Made by a program: the position numbers and the translations under genes. Below are positions 30,210 through 39,106 of a stretch of 49,680 nucleotides of DNA, one piece after another. The notes beneath the pieces were generated by a model, which saw only the letters and a list, made by a program, of their open reading frames with translations, did no database searches and had not been told where the DNA came from. Origin of the DNA: Fragilaria crotonensis (lineage: Eukaryota; Bacillariophyta; Fragilariophyceae; Fragilariales; Fragilariaceae); contig JAKSYS010000476.1 in assembly GCA_022925895.1 (NCBI GenBank), positions 1 to 49,680 on the forward strand, read 5' to 3'. The stretch's first letter is position 1; each line of letters opens with the position of its first letter.

Positions 30210-31111
30210 TCAATTTTCTGGATCTCCCGAAGCAGCACCGGCGGCGGCATTGTCTTCTGCCACATAGGTCCCTTTCACCACTCCTGTTTCACTGACCGTG
30301 CCATCCGGATTCTTTGTGTACGTGACCGTCTGCATTTCGGGTGGTGGGCGTTCGGGAGCCTCGGCGGGTGGGATCAAAGCCACCATGAGGATTCCAGCGA
30401 GGAACCAAAAGACAACCGACGAAATGTTGGTGTTGGTGCCCCAGTCCCATTCGCAGGTTGAGTTGTAGAATATACCCTGGCTGTTGATCATATCATTATC
30501 GTTACAGGCAGACGACTCCAAAAAGAGGAGGGTGAGACCCTGAGTGATGGAGCAGAATAAGAATACGAAGCCCAACCCTTTCCAAACTCGAGGTCCGATA
30601 TTGAAGCATGGTGACAAGCAAGTCCAGAAAAGCGCGACCCCTCCAAAGATGGCAGTGATAATGGCAAAGGCTTGCGTCGTTACCCATTTTGGGTCAATGT
30701 ACACTGAAGAAGGCAGCTTCAAGCATTGCTGCCCAACGGCATAGGAAGTGCCCCCACTCGCCGTAATAGTAGTGGCAACAATCTCCATGGAGTAGAAAGG
30801 TCCAAAGGAGCGAATGGGCAAGACCAAATTCGTGCCAGAGCCAATTAATGGCACGAATTTGATGGTCTCACACCAAAAGTTCGATATAAACGACAGAGTC
30901 AGCGCAATAACGGCGACAATACCGGGAATAAAGGCAATTAGAAAATCTTTCCTGTCAGTCAATAGTTCGTGAGGAACGATGTGTGCAGCATCACATGTGT
31001 GCGACAAGGGTCATTTTGTAGTAATGACAACAATACATGGCGGTGTCAGTTCCATGGTCGCGTTTGACGCTACAAGCGACATATCCCTATCGAACGATTC
31101 ACGCACCTCAT
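30210..31111 (-). CDS. Four-helix membrane protein of unknown function
   Basis: The main exon (30210-30951) encodes four hydrophobic segments: FLIAFIPGIVAVIALTLSFI, a helix around FAIITAIFGGVALFW, one around KGLGFVFLFCSITQGLTLLF, and VVFWFLAGILMVALI. A Cys-containing loop (ESSACNDND and FYNSTCEWDWG) sits between the last two. The arrangement is claudin/tetraspan-like, but I do not recognise a named family. The C-terminus is Pro-rich, then YTKNPDGTVSETG. No good ATG precedes the exon; a 5-base first exon ATGAG at 31107-31111 with a GTGCGT donor and a GACAG acceptor (155-base intron) would give MRKDFLIAF and 248 residues. That microexon is inferred. A TTG at 31007 is the formal alternative. Confidence 0.55.
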
Positions 31112-32278
31112 GATGATAAAACGACTCTAACAATGCGGTAGAGTAACGGTGAATGGTCAAGAGCAACTATTGCGTACTCGGAGCACTCGTATGATAGGAT
31201 CGAACAGTCGCGATAGTTGATAGATCAATGTTTAGAACGATTGCAAACGGACGCAACTTCAAGTCGTTCGGATCAAGATTCTGGTCTCAATTTCTTGATC
31301 AGATCCAACAAGTATCAGGATTTTGTGCAGAACTCCATTGAATTATTGTTGGACACCAAGATTTCCACTCATTTTCAATAGAGATTTTCTGGTCTTTTAC
31401 GGAGTCATTTCACGTATTTTTTTTCTTCCGAACATACCAGAGATGAGGTGCCGCGGTGCCGCAGGAGGCGTCCCCGATCCCCACCATGCACCGGTCATGC
31501 AATTTTCCTGTGTTTCGGTTAAACTAATCCCATGAGGTTCGGGGTGCCTGGACTTTTTGATCACTCTAGACGCTAATCCAAACTTGACATCATGCCAACA
31601 TGATGACAACAGGTGTTGGATATTAGGAGCACTGACCAGCTACCTTCCTGAACCAAGTATGTGCTGGTATGCACTTCATCAACCAACTGCTAACAATTCC
31701 AATCATCTACCAGAGGGGGCATGGATGTAAGCAATGCTGGCAGTTAGACTGCACTCAAGTGTTGCACTTATCCACTTGGATGCGCATGTTCCAAGGTATC
31801 CACAAATATACTAGCTTTTCTCTGGCTAAGGTGTTAGAGGCAGGATTAATCAACAGCAACTGCCAATTCCAGCGTATCAATTTTGCTCCGCCCCAGCAGG
31901 AAGCACCCCCACCAATAATTTAAAATGTTCTATGATGCCATTCTCCTTCTTTTATGTAAACAACAGGAGAAGTGGAGCCTACCGGTAGTTGCACGGGCTG
32001 GCAGTTGGCACGTTGGCACTAGCGAAGTCTCTGGAACTCTTGGGGACCAAACACGACTCAGAGTACTGCGATCCGAACTCATTCAAATGGAACTCTATGG
32101 CACCGGTACCAGGTATGCATACTAGTCCGGTAATGCTACACGCGCACAGTCCCCCTCTGCGCAAGTGTCACCAAATTTACCGGTAGTCACAAGAATTTTC
32201 TTGACAATGAGTTTGTGTTCATGGTTTTGAATGCTAACAACTGTCAACTCCAACAACTGTGAAAAAAAGTGAAGCACC
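31112..32278. other. Intergenic, no gene recognised
   Basis: About 1.2 kb. A plus-strand frame at 31669-31923 has no domain. GGTACCAGGTAT (32106-32117) is a variant of the GTAC motif. Confidence 0.4.
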
Positions 32279-32776
32279 ATGGTCGAAACATTCAAGTTTG
32301 CTCACGCCGAATATCTTGGGCCTGCTGCGGATGACGATCCTGCCCCCAGGATTCGAGCAACCGAAGTCCCCATCGCTGTTCTCGTCACCAACAGCAATAC
32401 CGGATCCGTCACGATTCCCGCATCATCTCTGGGCACAAGACACTCACCATCTGAGGCAGTGCCACTTGTTCCAGCGACATCGCTCCCTGCTACGCCGATA
32501 GTGACGCGATACACAAGAACGTATACCATCACCCCTCCATTGGATCGTATGGCCATGAAGAAACGTCGAAAACGTCGCAAAATTATTGCCGGAGTCGTTG
32601 GGGGCACAATTGGTTTGGTGGCTCTCGGTCCACTGGGAGCTGTCGGAATTGGGATTGGGTCGGCATTGGTGGTCAAACATGCCGATAGGGCGCACGAACG
32701 AAGAGTTTTGAAAAAGTACGAAGCTCGCTGTGCCCAAGACGGAACTTCTCTTGTGAGAGAAGTCACCATCGACTGA
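32279..32776 (+). CDS. Glycine-zipper small membrane protein, copy 1
   Basis: A 165-residue frame with no intron. A variable N-terminus (MVETFKFAHAEYLGPAADDD) is followed by the motif TRTYTITPPLDRMAMKKRRK. A Gly-rich hydrophobic segment comes next (GVVGGTIGLVALGPLGAVGI and on) with GxxxG spacing typical of glycine zippers that pack helices in a membrane. A basic C-terminus closes the protein (HERRVLKKYE). The basic block before the helix suggests that side faces the cytosol. The paralogue at 33173 shares EYLGPA/KYLGPA, TRTYTI and the RRKR plus zipper order. No function is known to me for this family; it may be lineage-specific. Confidence 0.65.
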   Translation: MVETFKFAHAEYLGPAADDDPAPRIRATEVPIAVLVTNSNTGSVTIPASSLGTRHSPSEAVPLVPATSLPATPIVTRYTRTYTITPPLDRMAMKKRRKRRKIIAGVVGGTIGLVALGPLGAVGIGIGSALVVKHADRAHERRVLKKYEARCAQDGTSLVREVTID

Positions 32777-33172
32777 AAAGTCTATATACAATTAGTGTAC
32801 ATAACATTGTCGTCGAGGACGATTGCATTTTAGAGCTTCCTTCAGCCTGGTTCTGCAGAAACCAGCTCAATCGTGCACTCCACGGTACGAATTAGTCCTC
32901 GGTACCGTCAGCTTGAGTTACCATTCACACCACTCGGGTCGAGATGACGAAAAATCTCAGATCCTGGCATTATGTTGGTATGCTTTCTCGTCTTCAAGTC
33001 ACTCGCCTTTAGCCTGGATCGTGTCAAATCGAGAGAAGGTTCGAAACTGTTCAGCACGAATTAAAAAAAATCCATGGCAGGCACATGATGTTCCACACAA
33101 TGCCGAAGGAGCAGCAAGTCACCCAACGTTTTCTTCTTGTGCATTCGCACAACAGTCGCATGCATTGGAGCT
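32777..33172. other. Spacer between the two glycine-zipper genes
   Basis: About 400 bases without a convincing ORF. The promoter of the second gene should lie here. Confidence 0.4.
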
Positions 33173-33664
33173 ATGACTGTGTTGAATGGCAATCTGGTGG
33201 CGGATGCCAAGTACCTGGGACCCGCTCACAGTTGGGACGTTGACATTGTCATTGACAGTACAGTAGATGGCCCAACCTTTGCCTCGGCAATAGCCACACC
33301 CATCATGCCCAAGACAACTTCAGTTACAAGAACATACACGATTCCTCCTCCCCCAAATTCTTACGAGATGAAGAGACGACGTAAACGAGATGCTGTCCGA
33401 GCCGGAATGATCGGAGCCGTCGTGGGCTTGGTAATTTGTGGACCCGTCGGTGCAGTATTGATCGGACTAGGGTCTGCTCATATTTCGAAACGGATGAACA
33501 AGAACAAGGAGAAGCAGATATGGATGGCGTACGACTTGAAAGTGGCGCAGCAAAGCGACGTTGCTGTCACTATGGAACGAAAACCAAGCCAAATCGACAG
33601 CACCCATGGTGGGAACGGAACGAAGCGTCGATTGATGAACAAAGTCTCGCAAACGAAACCCTAA
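33173..33664 (+). CDS. Glycine-zipper small membrane protein, copy 2
   Basis: A 163-residue frame from ATG 33173 (MTVLNGNLVADAKYLGPA); the longer reading from a TTG at 33137 has no support. It repeats the layout of the gene 400 bases upstream: KYLGPA, RTYTIPPPPNSYEMKRRRKR, a Gly-zipper helix (GMIGAVVGLVICGPVGAV and on) and a basic, poorly conserved tail (TKRRLMNKVSQTKP). Identity is concentrated in the motif and helix and low elsewhere, so the duplication is not recent. The product is predicted to be a single-pass membrane protein. Its stop is 20 bases from that of the convergent PPAN gene. Confidence 0.65.
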   Translation: MTVLNGNLVADAKYLGPAHSWDVDIVIDSTVDGPTFASAIATPIMPKTTSVTRTYTIPPPPNSYEMKRRRKRDAVRAGMIGAVVGLVICGPVGAVLIGLGSAHISKRMNKNKEKQIWMAYDLKVAQQSDVAVTMERKPSQIDSTHGGNGTKRRLMNKVSQTKP

Positions 33665-33681
33665 TTCTATATCCTTAATCA

Positions 33682-35057
33682 TCAGTTTTCACTTTCGTCA
33701 TCGTCGTCTTCACTCTCATCGTCTTCATCCATATTTTGAACATCAGCTTGCTCGTCTTCGTCGTCCTCCTCGGGATCATCCGAGTCATCCGACTCGGCTC
33801 CCTTTCGCAAGCCATCCATGACATTGCGCTCACGGGCTTCCTTTCGTTGTCGTTTGGCCTCCAACTTGGCTTCTGCGGCCTTGCGCTTCCTCTCCACATT
33901 TGCATTTTGTTCCTCTCGTCGTTGCTTCTTGAGCATTTCCTCCTTCTCCTTGCGCTCCTTAAGTTCTCTAACTTCTTCGGGTGTCTTTTTAATAAGAGCA
34001 TGGTACATGACATCACCTTTACCCAAACCGCGTTCAACCTTGAGCAATTTGATAGACAATCGTGGCCCAAGTTCCACAAGTTTCAATGCCGACTTTTGGG
34101 ATTTCCCATTCCCCCGGCCACTGTATCGTTGTGGCAAAACAACATGAGATGTTTCGTCCTCGGGTTCTGAATCCGAGGCAGCCCCATGCAATGTCGTCGC
34201 CGACGGAGCCGACAGTCCAGATGCCGTCGTGCCGGTAATGTAATCGGCAATGTCATTTAAATTGCTGAGATTGGGTATTTTCGTTTGTACAATGCGTCGC
34301 ACCTTGCGATCGACACCCACGGGAGTCGCCTTGATGGCGTAATGACGCATTTCAACGACATCCTCGAGTAGATTGAACAAGACGACACGACGACATTCAC
34401 TCAATTTGACAGTTGCCACATTAATGGCTGGAAACATGTTTTGGAATGTAATTCTCATGAGTTTCACATGCGGCGGTGCGGTGGCATCACCAAAATTGTT
34501 CGTCACGACGATGGGTGAGTGCTGATGTATACCCGCAGACGTGTATGGTCGTCGTTGTATTGCGCGTACATGCTTCACCAATGAGAACTTGGTGACGCGG
34601 AATGTCATGGTTGGGCCCTCCGGAACACGGGCGAGGCGCAAATTGAGGTGCTCGGCGTTTTGGGAAAGTGCGAGAATGTGCGATACTCCCATGGGCATGG
34701 CAAGTTCTTTGGAGTATGCAGCCAAGGTGTGCTTTCGATTCTTTGGATCTTCCTGGAAATTGAGAGCCGTATACGGCAACATGACCTTTCTCAAGTCGCC
34801 AATCAGATCAGTAACTTCGGCTTCAACCTTTCCTCGCCGGATCTGGTGGAATGAAAAGTAGAATCGAGAATGTGTGAGGCACTGGTTTCACAAACAAAAA
34901 ATGAGGTACAATTCTGCGAACTTTACCATAACCTTCGACTCACAATCAGCGACTTGGGAACTTTAAGATTCTCATTGGAAGCCAAAGCGCTTTGGGCTCC
35001 TTCGTTGTCTACAACATGAGTACGGGTCTTCTTGCGACGGCTACCTGCCCTTGGCAT
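33682..35057 (-). CDS. PPAN: PPAN/SSF1, Brix-domain ribosome biogenesis factor
   Basis: Two exons, 35057-34944 and 34842-33682, with a GTGAGT...CACCAG intron of 101 bases in phase 0, give 424 residues. The N-terminus is basic (MPRAGSRRKKTRTHVV). Exon 2 starts IRRGKVEAEVTDLIGDLRKV and holds the Brix domain of about 250 residues: LRKVMLPYTALNFQED, GVSHILALSQ, EGPTMTFRVTKFSLVKHV, and MFPAINVATVKLSECRRVVL with FNLLEDVVEMRHYAI. This order, with LARVPEGPT, is that of Peter Pan/SSF1, a nucleolar factor for 60S assembly that works in 27S pre-rRNA maturation. A Lys/Arg/Glu coiled stretch and a long acidic tail (DDPEEDDEDEQ) close the protein, as in relatives. Confidence 0.9.
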
Positions 35058-35710
35058 GGTGAATTCGTTGTTTTGGTTTTGGTGTGTTGGAGGACTTCAA
35101 GAGTTCGTGTGATGTATGGCATAGTTTGTGTTAGTTACCTTTGATCCAATGAATTTGAGTTTTGGTGGCTGGAGAATCAACGGACGATGACAGGCGGATC
35201 GTCAGTACAGTACCAGTATTCATAGGAATCCTTACTTTTTTCGTTTTTCGGAGTCGGAGTCTTTAAGTGAAACAAGTCAGGGTTAGACAAGCAAGTCTTC
35301 TTGAACGATGTGCATTTGTTGAAGCTTCAAGGCAAGTTAGAACGAACTCACAATTAATCCGCTTGCACCTTGTACCAGGTACTTGTAGTACGCTTGTAAC
35401 TGTAATGCTGGGAAATGGATCATGTGGTCGTCTTCCTAGCCCTTTTTTGGTCCTTCCTTAGTCACAACCGATAGGTTTCTGATTGTGAGCCTGCAGTCTC
35501 CAGGGACCAGCACCCACCTTCTCCTTTCAGGTCAGAAAACAGAAGCAAGTTCTACTACATTTCCAATTGATCATCTCTAGTCCGGGGTAGGAGTACATGG
35601 TACGAACCCTTTGCAGTCATTACTTCAAAAGGCTATCAAAAGGAACGCTTATGCGCGTCCAAGAAATGTTGATAGATTTTACATATTTTAATTCCAACTC
35701 CATTTATATC
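35058..35710. other. Intergenic between PPAN and tRNA-Leu
   Basis: No gene recognised. GTACCAGGTAC at 35372-35382. Confidence 0.4.
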
Positions 35711-35788
35711 GACGACATGGCCGAGCGGTCTAAGGCGCAACGTTAAGGCCGTTGTCTTCGGGCGGGGGTTCGAATCCCCCTGTCGTCA
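35711..35788 (+). tRNA. tRNA-Leu, anticodon AAG
   Basis: Acceptor stem GACGACA pairs with TGTCGTC at 35781-35787, followed by discriminator A. The D-arm contains the A-box (TGGCCGAGCGGTC). Anticodon stem CAACG/CGTTG encloses TTAAGGC, giving anticodon AAG for CUU and, with inosine, other Leu codons. A short class II variable arm (TCTTCGGGC) precedes the T-arm GGGGG TTCGAAT CCCCC (B-box). A T5 run three bases after the discriminator would terminate RNA polymerase III. No intron. Confidence 0.95.
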
Positions 35789-35847
35789 ATATTTTTATAA
35801 ATAGCGTTTTACCCTGTCGTCAATATTTTTATGAATAGCGTTTTACC
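35780..35847 (+). repeat. 34-base tandem duplication of the tRNA-Leu 3' end and terminator
   Basis: Bases 35780-35813 (CTGTCGTCAATATTTTTATA and on) are repeated at 35814-35847 with one A/G change. The unit covers the last eight tRNA bases, the discriminator and the T5 terminator. Confidence 0.9.
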
Positions 35848-36067
35848 TATCTGGTATGCATGGTATCCTTGTAGCAGCATACCATTTTTTTCTGTACCAG
35901 GTACTCCTATCTGCCGTGTACTCCCAGTACTGGCGTATCAGAACGACCCAAATTGAATGTAGCAGTAGTATGTAGTACGTAGTATGCAGTATGCATAGTT
36001 CGAAATGAAATCTGGCCTGGGGCCTTGGGGGACGAAGATCCATCTCGTCCTGGTCACATCATGCTAC

Positions 36068-36087
36068 TACTAGTGTCTACCCACCTG
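36068..36087 (+). repeat. Left outer terminal inverted repeat (piggyBac-like element)
   Basis: 20 bases, perfect inverted match to 38836-38855. Confidence 0.9.
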
Positions 36088-36360
36088 ACGGGGTTAATTA
36101 ACCCCGTTTTTGCTCATATCGGTAATCGTTCCTGTTATCTTGTACATCGTCCGTTTGGATCCAAACTTGCTGAGCGTTGTAAGAACTGTATGAAGGAGCA
36201 TGGTTGAAACGGACAGTAGGCCAGTGTTTGTGGTTATTGAGTTATCAGTGTTGTTCTGCGCGAATTTTTTTCCCTCCCAATTTTTTGAAGTCGTGAGAAT
36301 TCTCGACGATGATATTGATGCGTTCACAGCTCATTGATATCATCATTAACTGAAGTGAGA

Positions 36361-38666
36361 ATGAGCAGCAACGATCCTCGTTACCAGGTGGGGGCATTAG
36401 TGCATGCAAAAGCCATGCATGTAACGGCTCTCATTGAGTGTCACCGACGCTACGGCAGCAACGCAAAAACGAAGCTTGTCAATGGTACGGTCACAGAGCT
36501 TAGAACGGTCCCATCATCTAACCAAAAGCGAACGGTGACTCTCATTACTGCCATCTACAGCCTTGGTGGGCAGTGCAGGAAGGTTGCTACCTTGAATTCA
36601 CGGTCAGTCAATGCTGGTCATGTTGCAGCCATCCCCAACGAAGGTAATGGACCCGGGACCGAACTCGTGACTCAAGTTTTGATTCCGATTGACATCGCAA
36701 ATGAAACCTCCACCGCCAATGAAGCAAATGATGTTGATGGAACGCCCTCAAACATTGACATGCACACTGAAAGTGAGACAATTGTACCTGATGGTTTGCC
36801 TGTTGCTCCAGAAGGAGGCCCTCAGGATGTTACACAACACGTGCTGGACACTGATAATAATGCTCCTTCTCGGACCGCAGCAACTGCTCATGGTATAGAA
36901 TGGGTCAGGGCATCAGTGAATGCATCACCATTGAATGGCAATTTCCCCAGGCGAATTTGGAGCATCCGTAATTCCGTTGGTGATGTGTTGGCTCCAGGAG
37001 GAAATGGTGTCGCGACACAAAACATGTCACCTCTCGAATTTTTGTTGTTGATGTTTCCTCCCAAGCAGCTGACTGACATGGTCCGCTGGACAAATATCCA
37101 GCTTCAGAAATCATCAATGAAAGAGACAACGCCCAGTGAGGTCCTCAAATTCTTTGGGATCCTAATCCTAACAACAACATTTGAGTTCACGACAAGAGCA
37201 TCCTTGTGGAATACGACGGCATGGTCCACGTATCGACCGGCACCTCAGTTCGGGTTGACCGGGATGTCAAAGAACAGGTTTGAAGACCTGTTTAGTTGCA
37301 TGAGGTGGAGTTTTCAACCGGCTGTTCCTACTTTTGAAGGGGAAGAAGAATCATCCAAACGATATAGGTGGAAGCTTGTTGATGATTTCGTTAAAAATTT
37401 TAACGAGCATCGAGCCAACTACTTCAATCCATCTGAGATGATCTGTGTGGATGAAAGTATGAGTTGCTGGTACGGACAGGGAGGCCATTGGATCAACCAT
37501 GGCCTCCCTCAATATGTTGCAATCGACAGGAAGCCTGAAAATGGCTGTGAGATCCAGAATGCTGCGTGTGGTATGAGCGGAGTCATGCTGCGACTCAAAC
37601 TTGTTAAAGGCGCTGATCTGCCGGGTTCAGAAGAAGAGCAGTTTGGAAACAACGATGATGATAGCTTGCTTCATGGCACAAATGTGCTGAAGCATGTCGT
37701 GTCACCTTGGTTTGGATCAAATTGGGTTGTGTGTGCCGATTCGTATTTTGCTTCTGTTGGAGCTGCAAAGGAACTGTTCCGTAATGGCCTCCGTTTCATT
37801 GGAGTGGTGAAGACCGCAACACGTGGTTACCCCAAATCATTCCTAACAAGTGTTGAGCTTCAGAACCGCGGAGATTTTGTTGCCCTTTGGTCGAATGCAA
37901 CAGAAAATAGTCCAGAACTTGGGGCAATGGTGTGGATGGATAGGAGCGCCGGTATTTCATTTCGACTGCGGGCAGTTTTGAATGGGGACTCCGTATCAAC
38001 GATGCCGCTGGAGGCAAGTTGACCCGGCACCAAATGCAGCTCCGCAACAAGTGGTGTTCACGATTCCCCAGCCAAAGATTGCTGAAATGTATTATACAAC
38101 TTGTGGAGCAATTGACAGGCATAATAGACTTCGTCAAGATGACCTTCGCATCGAGAAGAAGATCGAAACAAAGGATTGGTCTCGGCGTGTGAACTTGTCA
38201 ATTTTTTAGATGATTGTTGTGGACACCTGGTTGGTGTTTAATGCGATGAGGAACACACCAACTGTTCAACTAAATCAAAAAGAGTTCTATTCTGTCTTGT
38301 CAGAAGAGTTGATCGACAATTCCTATGGTAGCAGAGGCTGCCCCACAAGTCAACCCCGATCTTCACCAACAACGAATGCGGCGTCTTTTGTCCAGGATGC
38401 ATGTATGAGAGCATTGAAAAGTGGAGGACCACGTGCCGGTGTTCTGACACACTTGACACCTGTCAAGCGACTCAAAAATAGCAAGGGTGAGAGGACTAGT
38501 TTTAGATATCAAGGAAGGTGTAAGGAGTGCCAGAAGAAGACCACTTGGCAATGCTCAGACTGCGGCGATGGCGGAAAAACTGTCTACCTTTGCGCCACAA
38601 AAAAATGGAAAACGATGCTTCTTGGACCATCTGGCTCGCAATCATATGCACCTTAGTGAGTTATGA
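36361..38666 (+). pseudogene. PiggyBac-type transposase, two frame breaks and one internal stop
   Basis: The gene opens at ATG 36361 (MSSNDPRYQ). The DDE_Tnp_1_7 fold of piggyBac is clear: EMICVDESMSCWYG (first Asp), VVCADSYFASVGAA (second Asp), GAMVWMDRSAG (third Asp in W-x-D context) and CGAIDRHNRLRQDD. At the GGGG of 37984-37987 the frame shifts by one base into PYQRCRWRQVDP. A TAG at 38207-38209 interrupts VNLSIF / MIVVDTWLVF. At the A7 run of 38599-38605 a second shift is needed to reach the final zinc ligands (CFLDHLARNH). The C-terminal Cys/His cross-brace (CKECQKKTTWQCSDCG) is typical of piggyBac transposases. The three Asp survive, but the stop and shifts make this copy inactive unless they are sequence errors. 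Confidence 0.85.
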
Positions 38667-38835
38667 GCATAATTTGAGTAGTTGAACAGTGCATTCATTA
38701 GTGTCAACATGTTCATATTGACCGTCATGGTCGACACCATTTTGGAGTAGATGGCAGTATTTTTGTTACTCACGATCGCAAAAACATGATGGGATTAATT
38801 AAGGCACACGACGGGGTTAATTAAGGCACATGGAC

Positions 38836-38855
38836 CAGGTGGGTAGACACTAGTA
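38836..38855 (-). repeat. Right outer terminal inverted repeat (piggyBac-like element)
   Basis: Perfect inverted copy of 36068-36087. Confidence 0.9.
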
Positions 38856-39106
38856 TCAGGTACCATAGAGAGTACTACAGTATAAACACATGATTACTCG
38901 TAAAATTGACAACTGATGCCCACCTTCCTTCTTAATGTTAGTGTGTGAAAGCATATCTTTCCTTCTTTCTGACAACGCACACGCAAAGAATGATGCAGAA
39001 CGATATGGTGATTGTTAATTGTCAAGAATATAATCAGGATACAATCGTCATCCGCTTACGCGGACATGGCCATTTGGCTGTTGCTAGCGAGTTGTGACGA
39101 CTGGAC
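38856..39106. other. Spacer before the ankyrin gene, with an eroded ankyrin repeat
   Basis: The last about 50 bases read GHGHLAVASEL, then a TGA at 39095-39097, in frame with the ankyrin gene start. This is the trace of a further repeat lost from the N-terminus. Confidence 0.5.

Larger units (their letters stand above)
36068..38855. mobile_element. PiggyBac-like DNA transposon, decayed
   Basis: The perfect 20-base inverted repeat TACTAGTGTCTACCCACCTG occurs at 36068-36087 and, inverted, at 38836-38855. TTAATTAA sites flanked by CCCCG/CGGGG lie just inside (36094-36101; 38795-38802; 38817-38824). Between them is one piggyBac-type transposase gene with frame breaks. Classical piggyBac ends are TTAA followed by CCC, which fits the inner TTAA sites. 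The outer 20-base repeat lies beyond them, so the exact ends are ambiguous. Confidence 0.8.

Noticed and set aside
30018-30461. Plus-strand ORF over the end of the four-helix membrane protein
   Set aside because: Antisense to a gene with clear membrane segments; no domain of its own.
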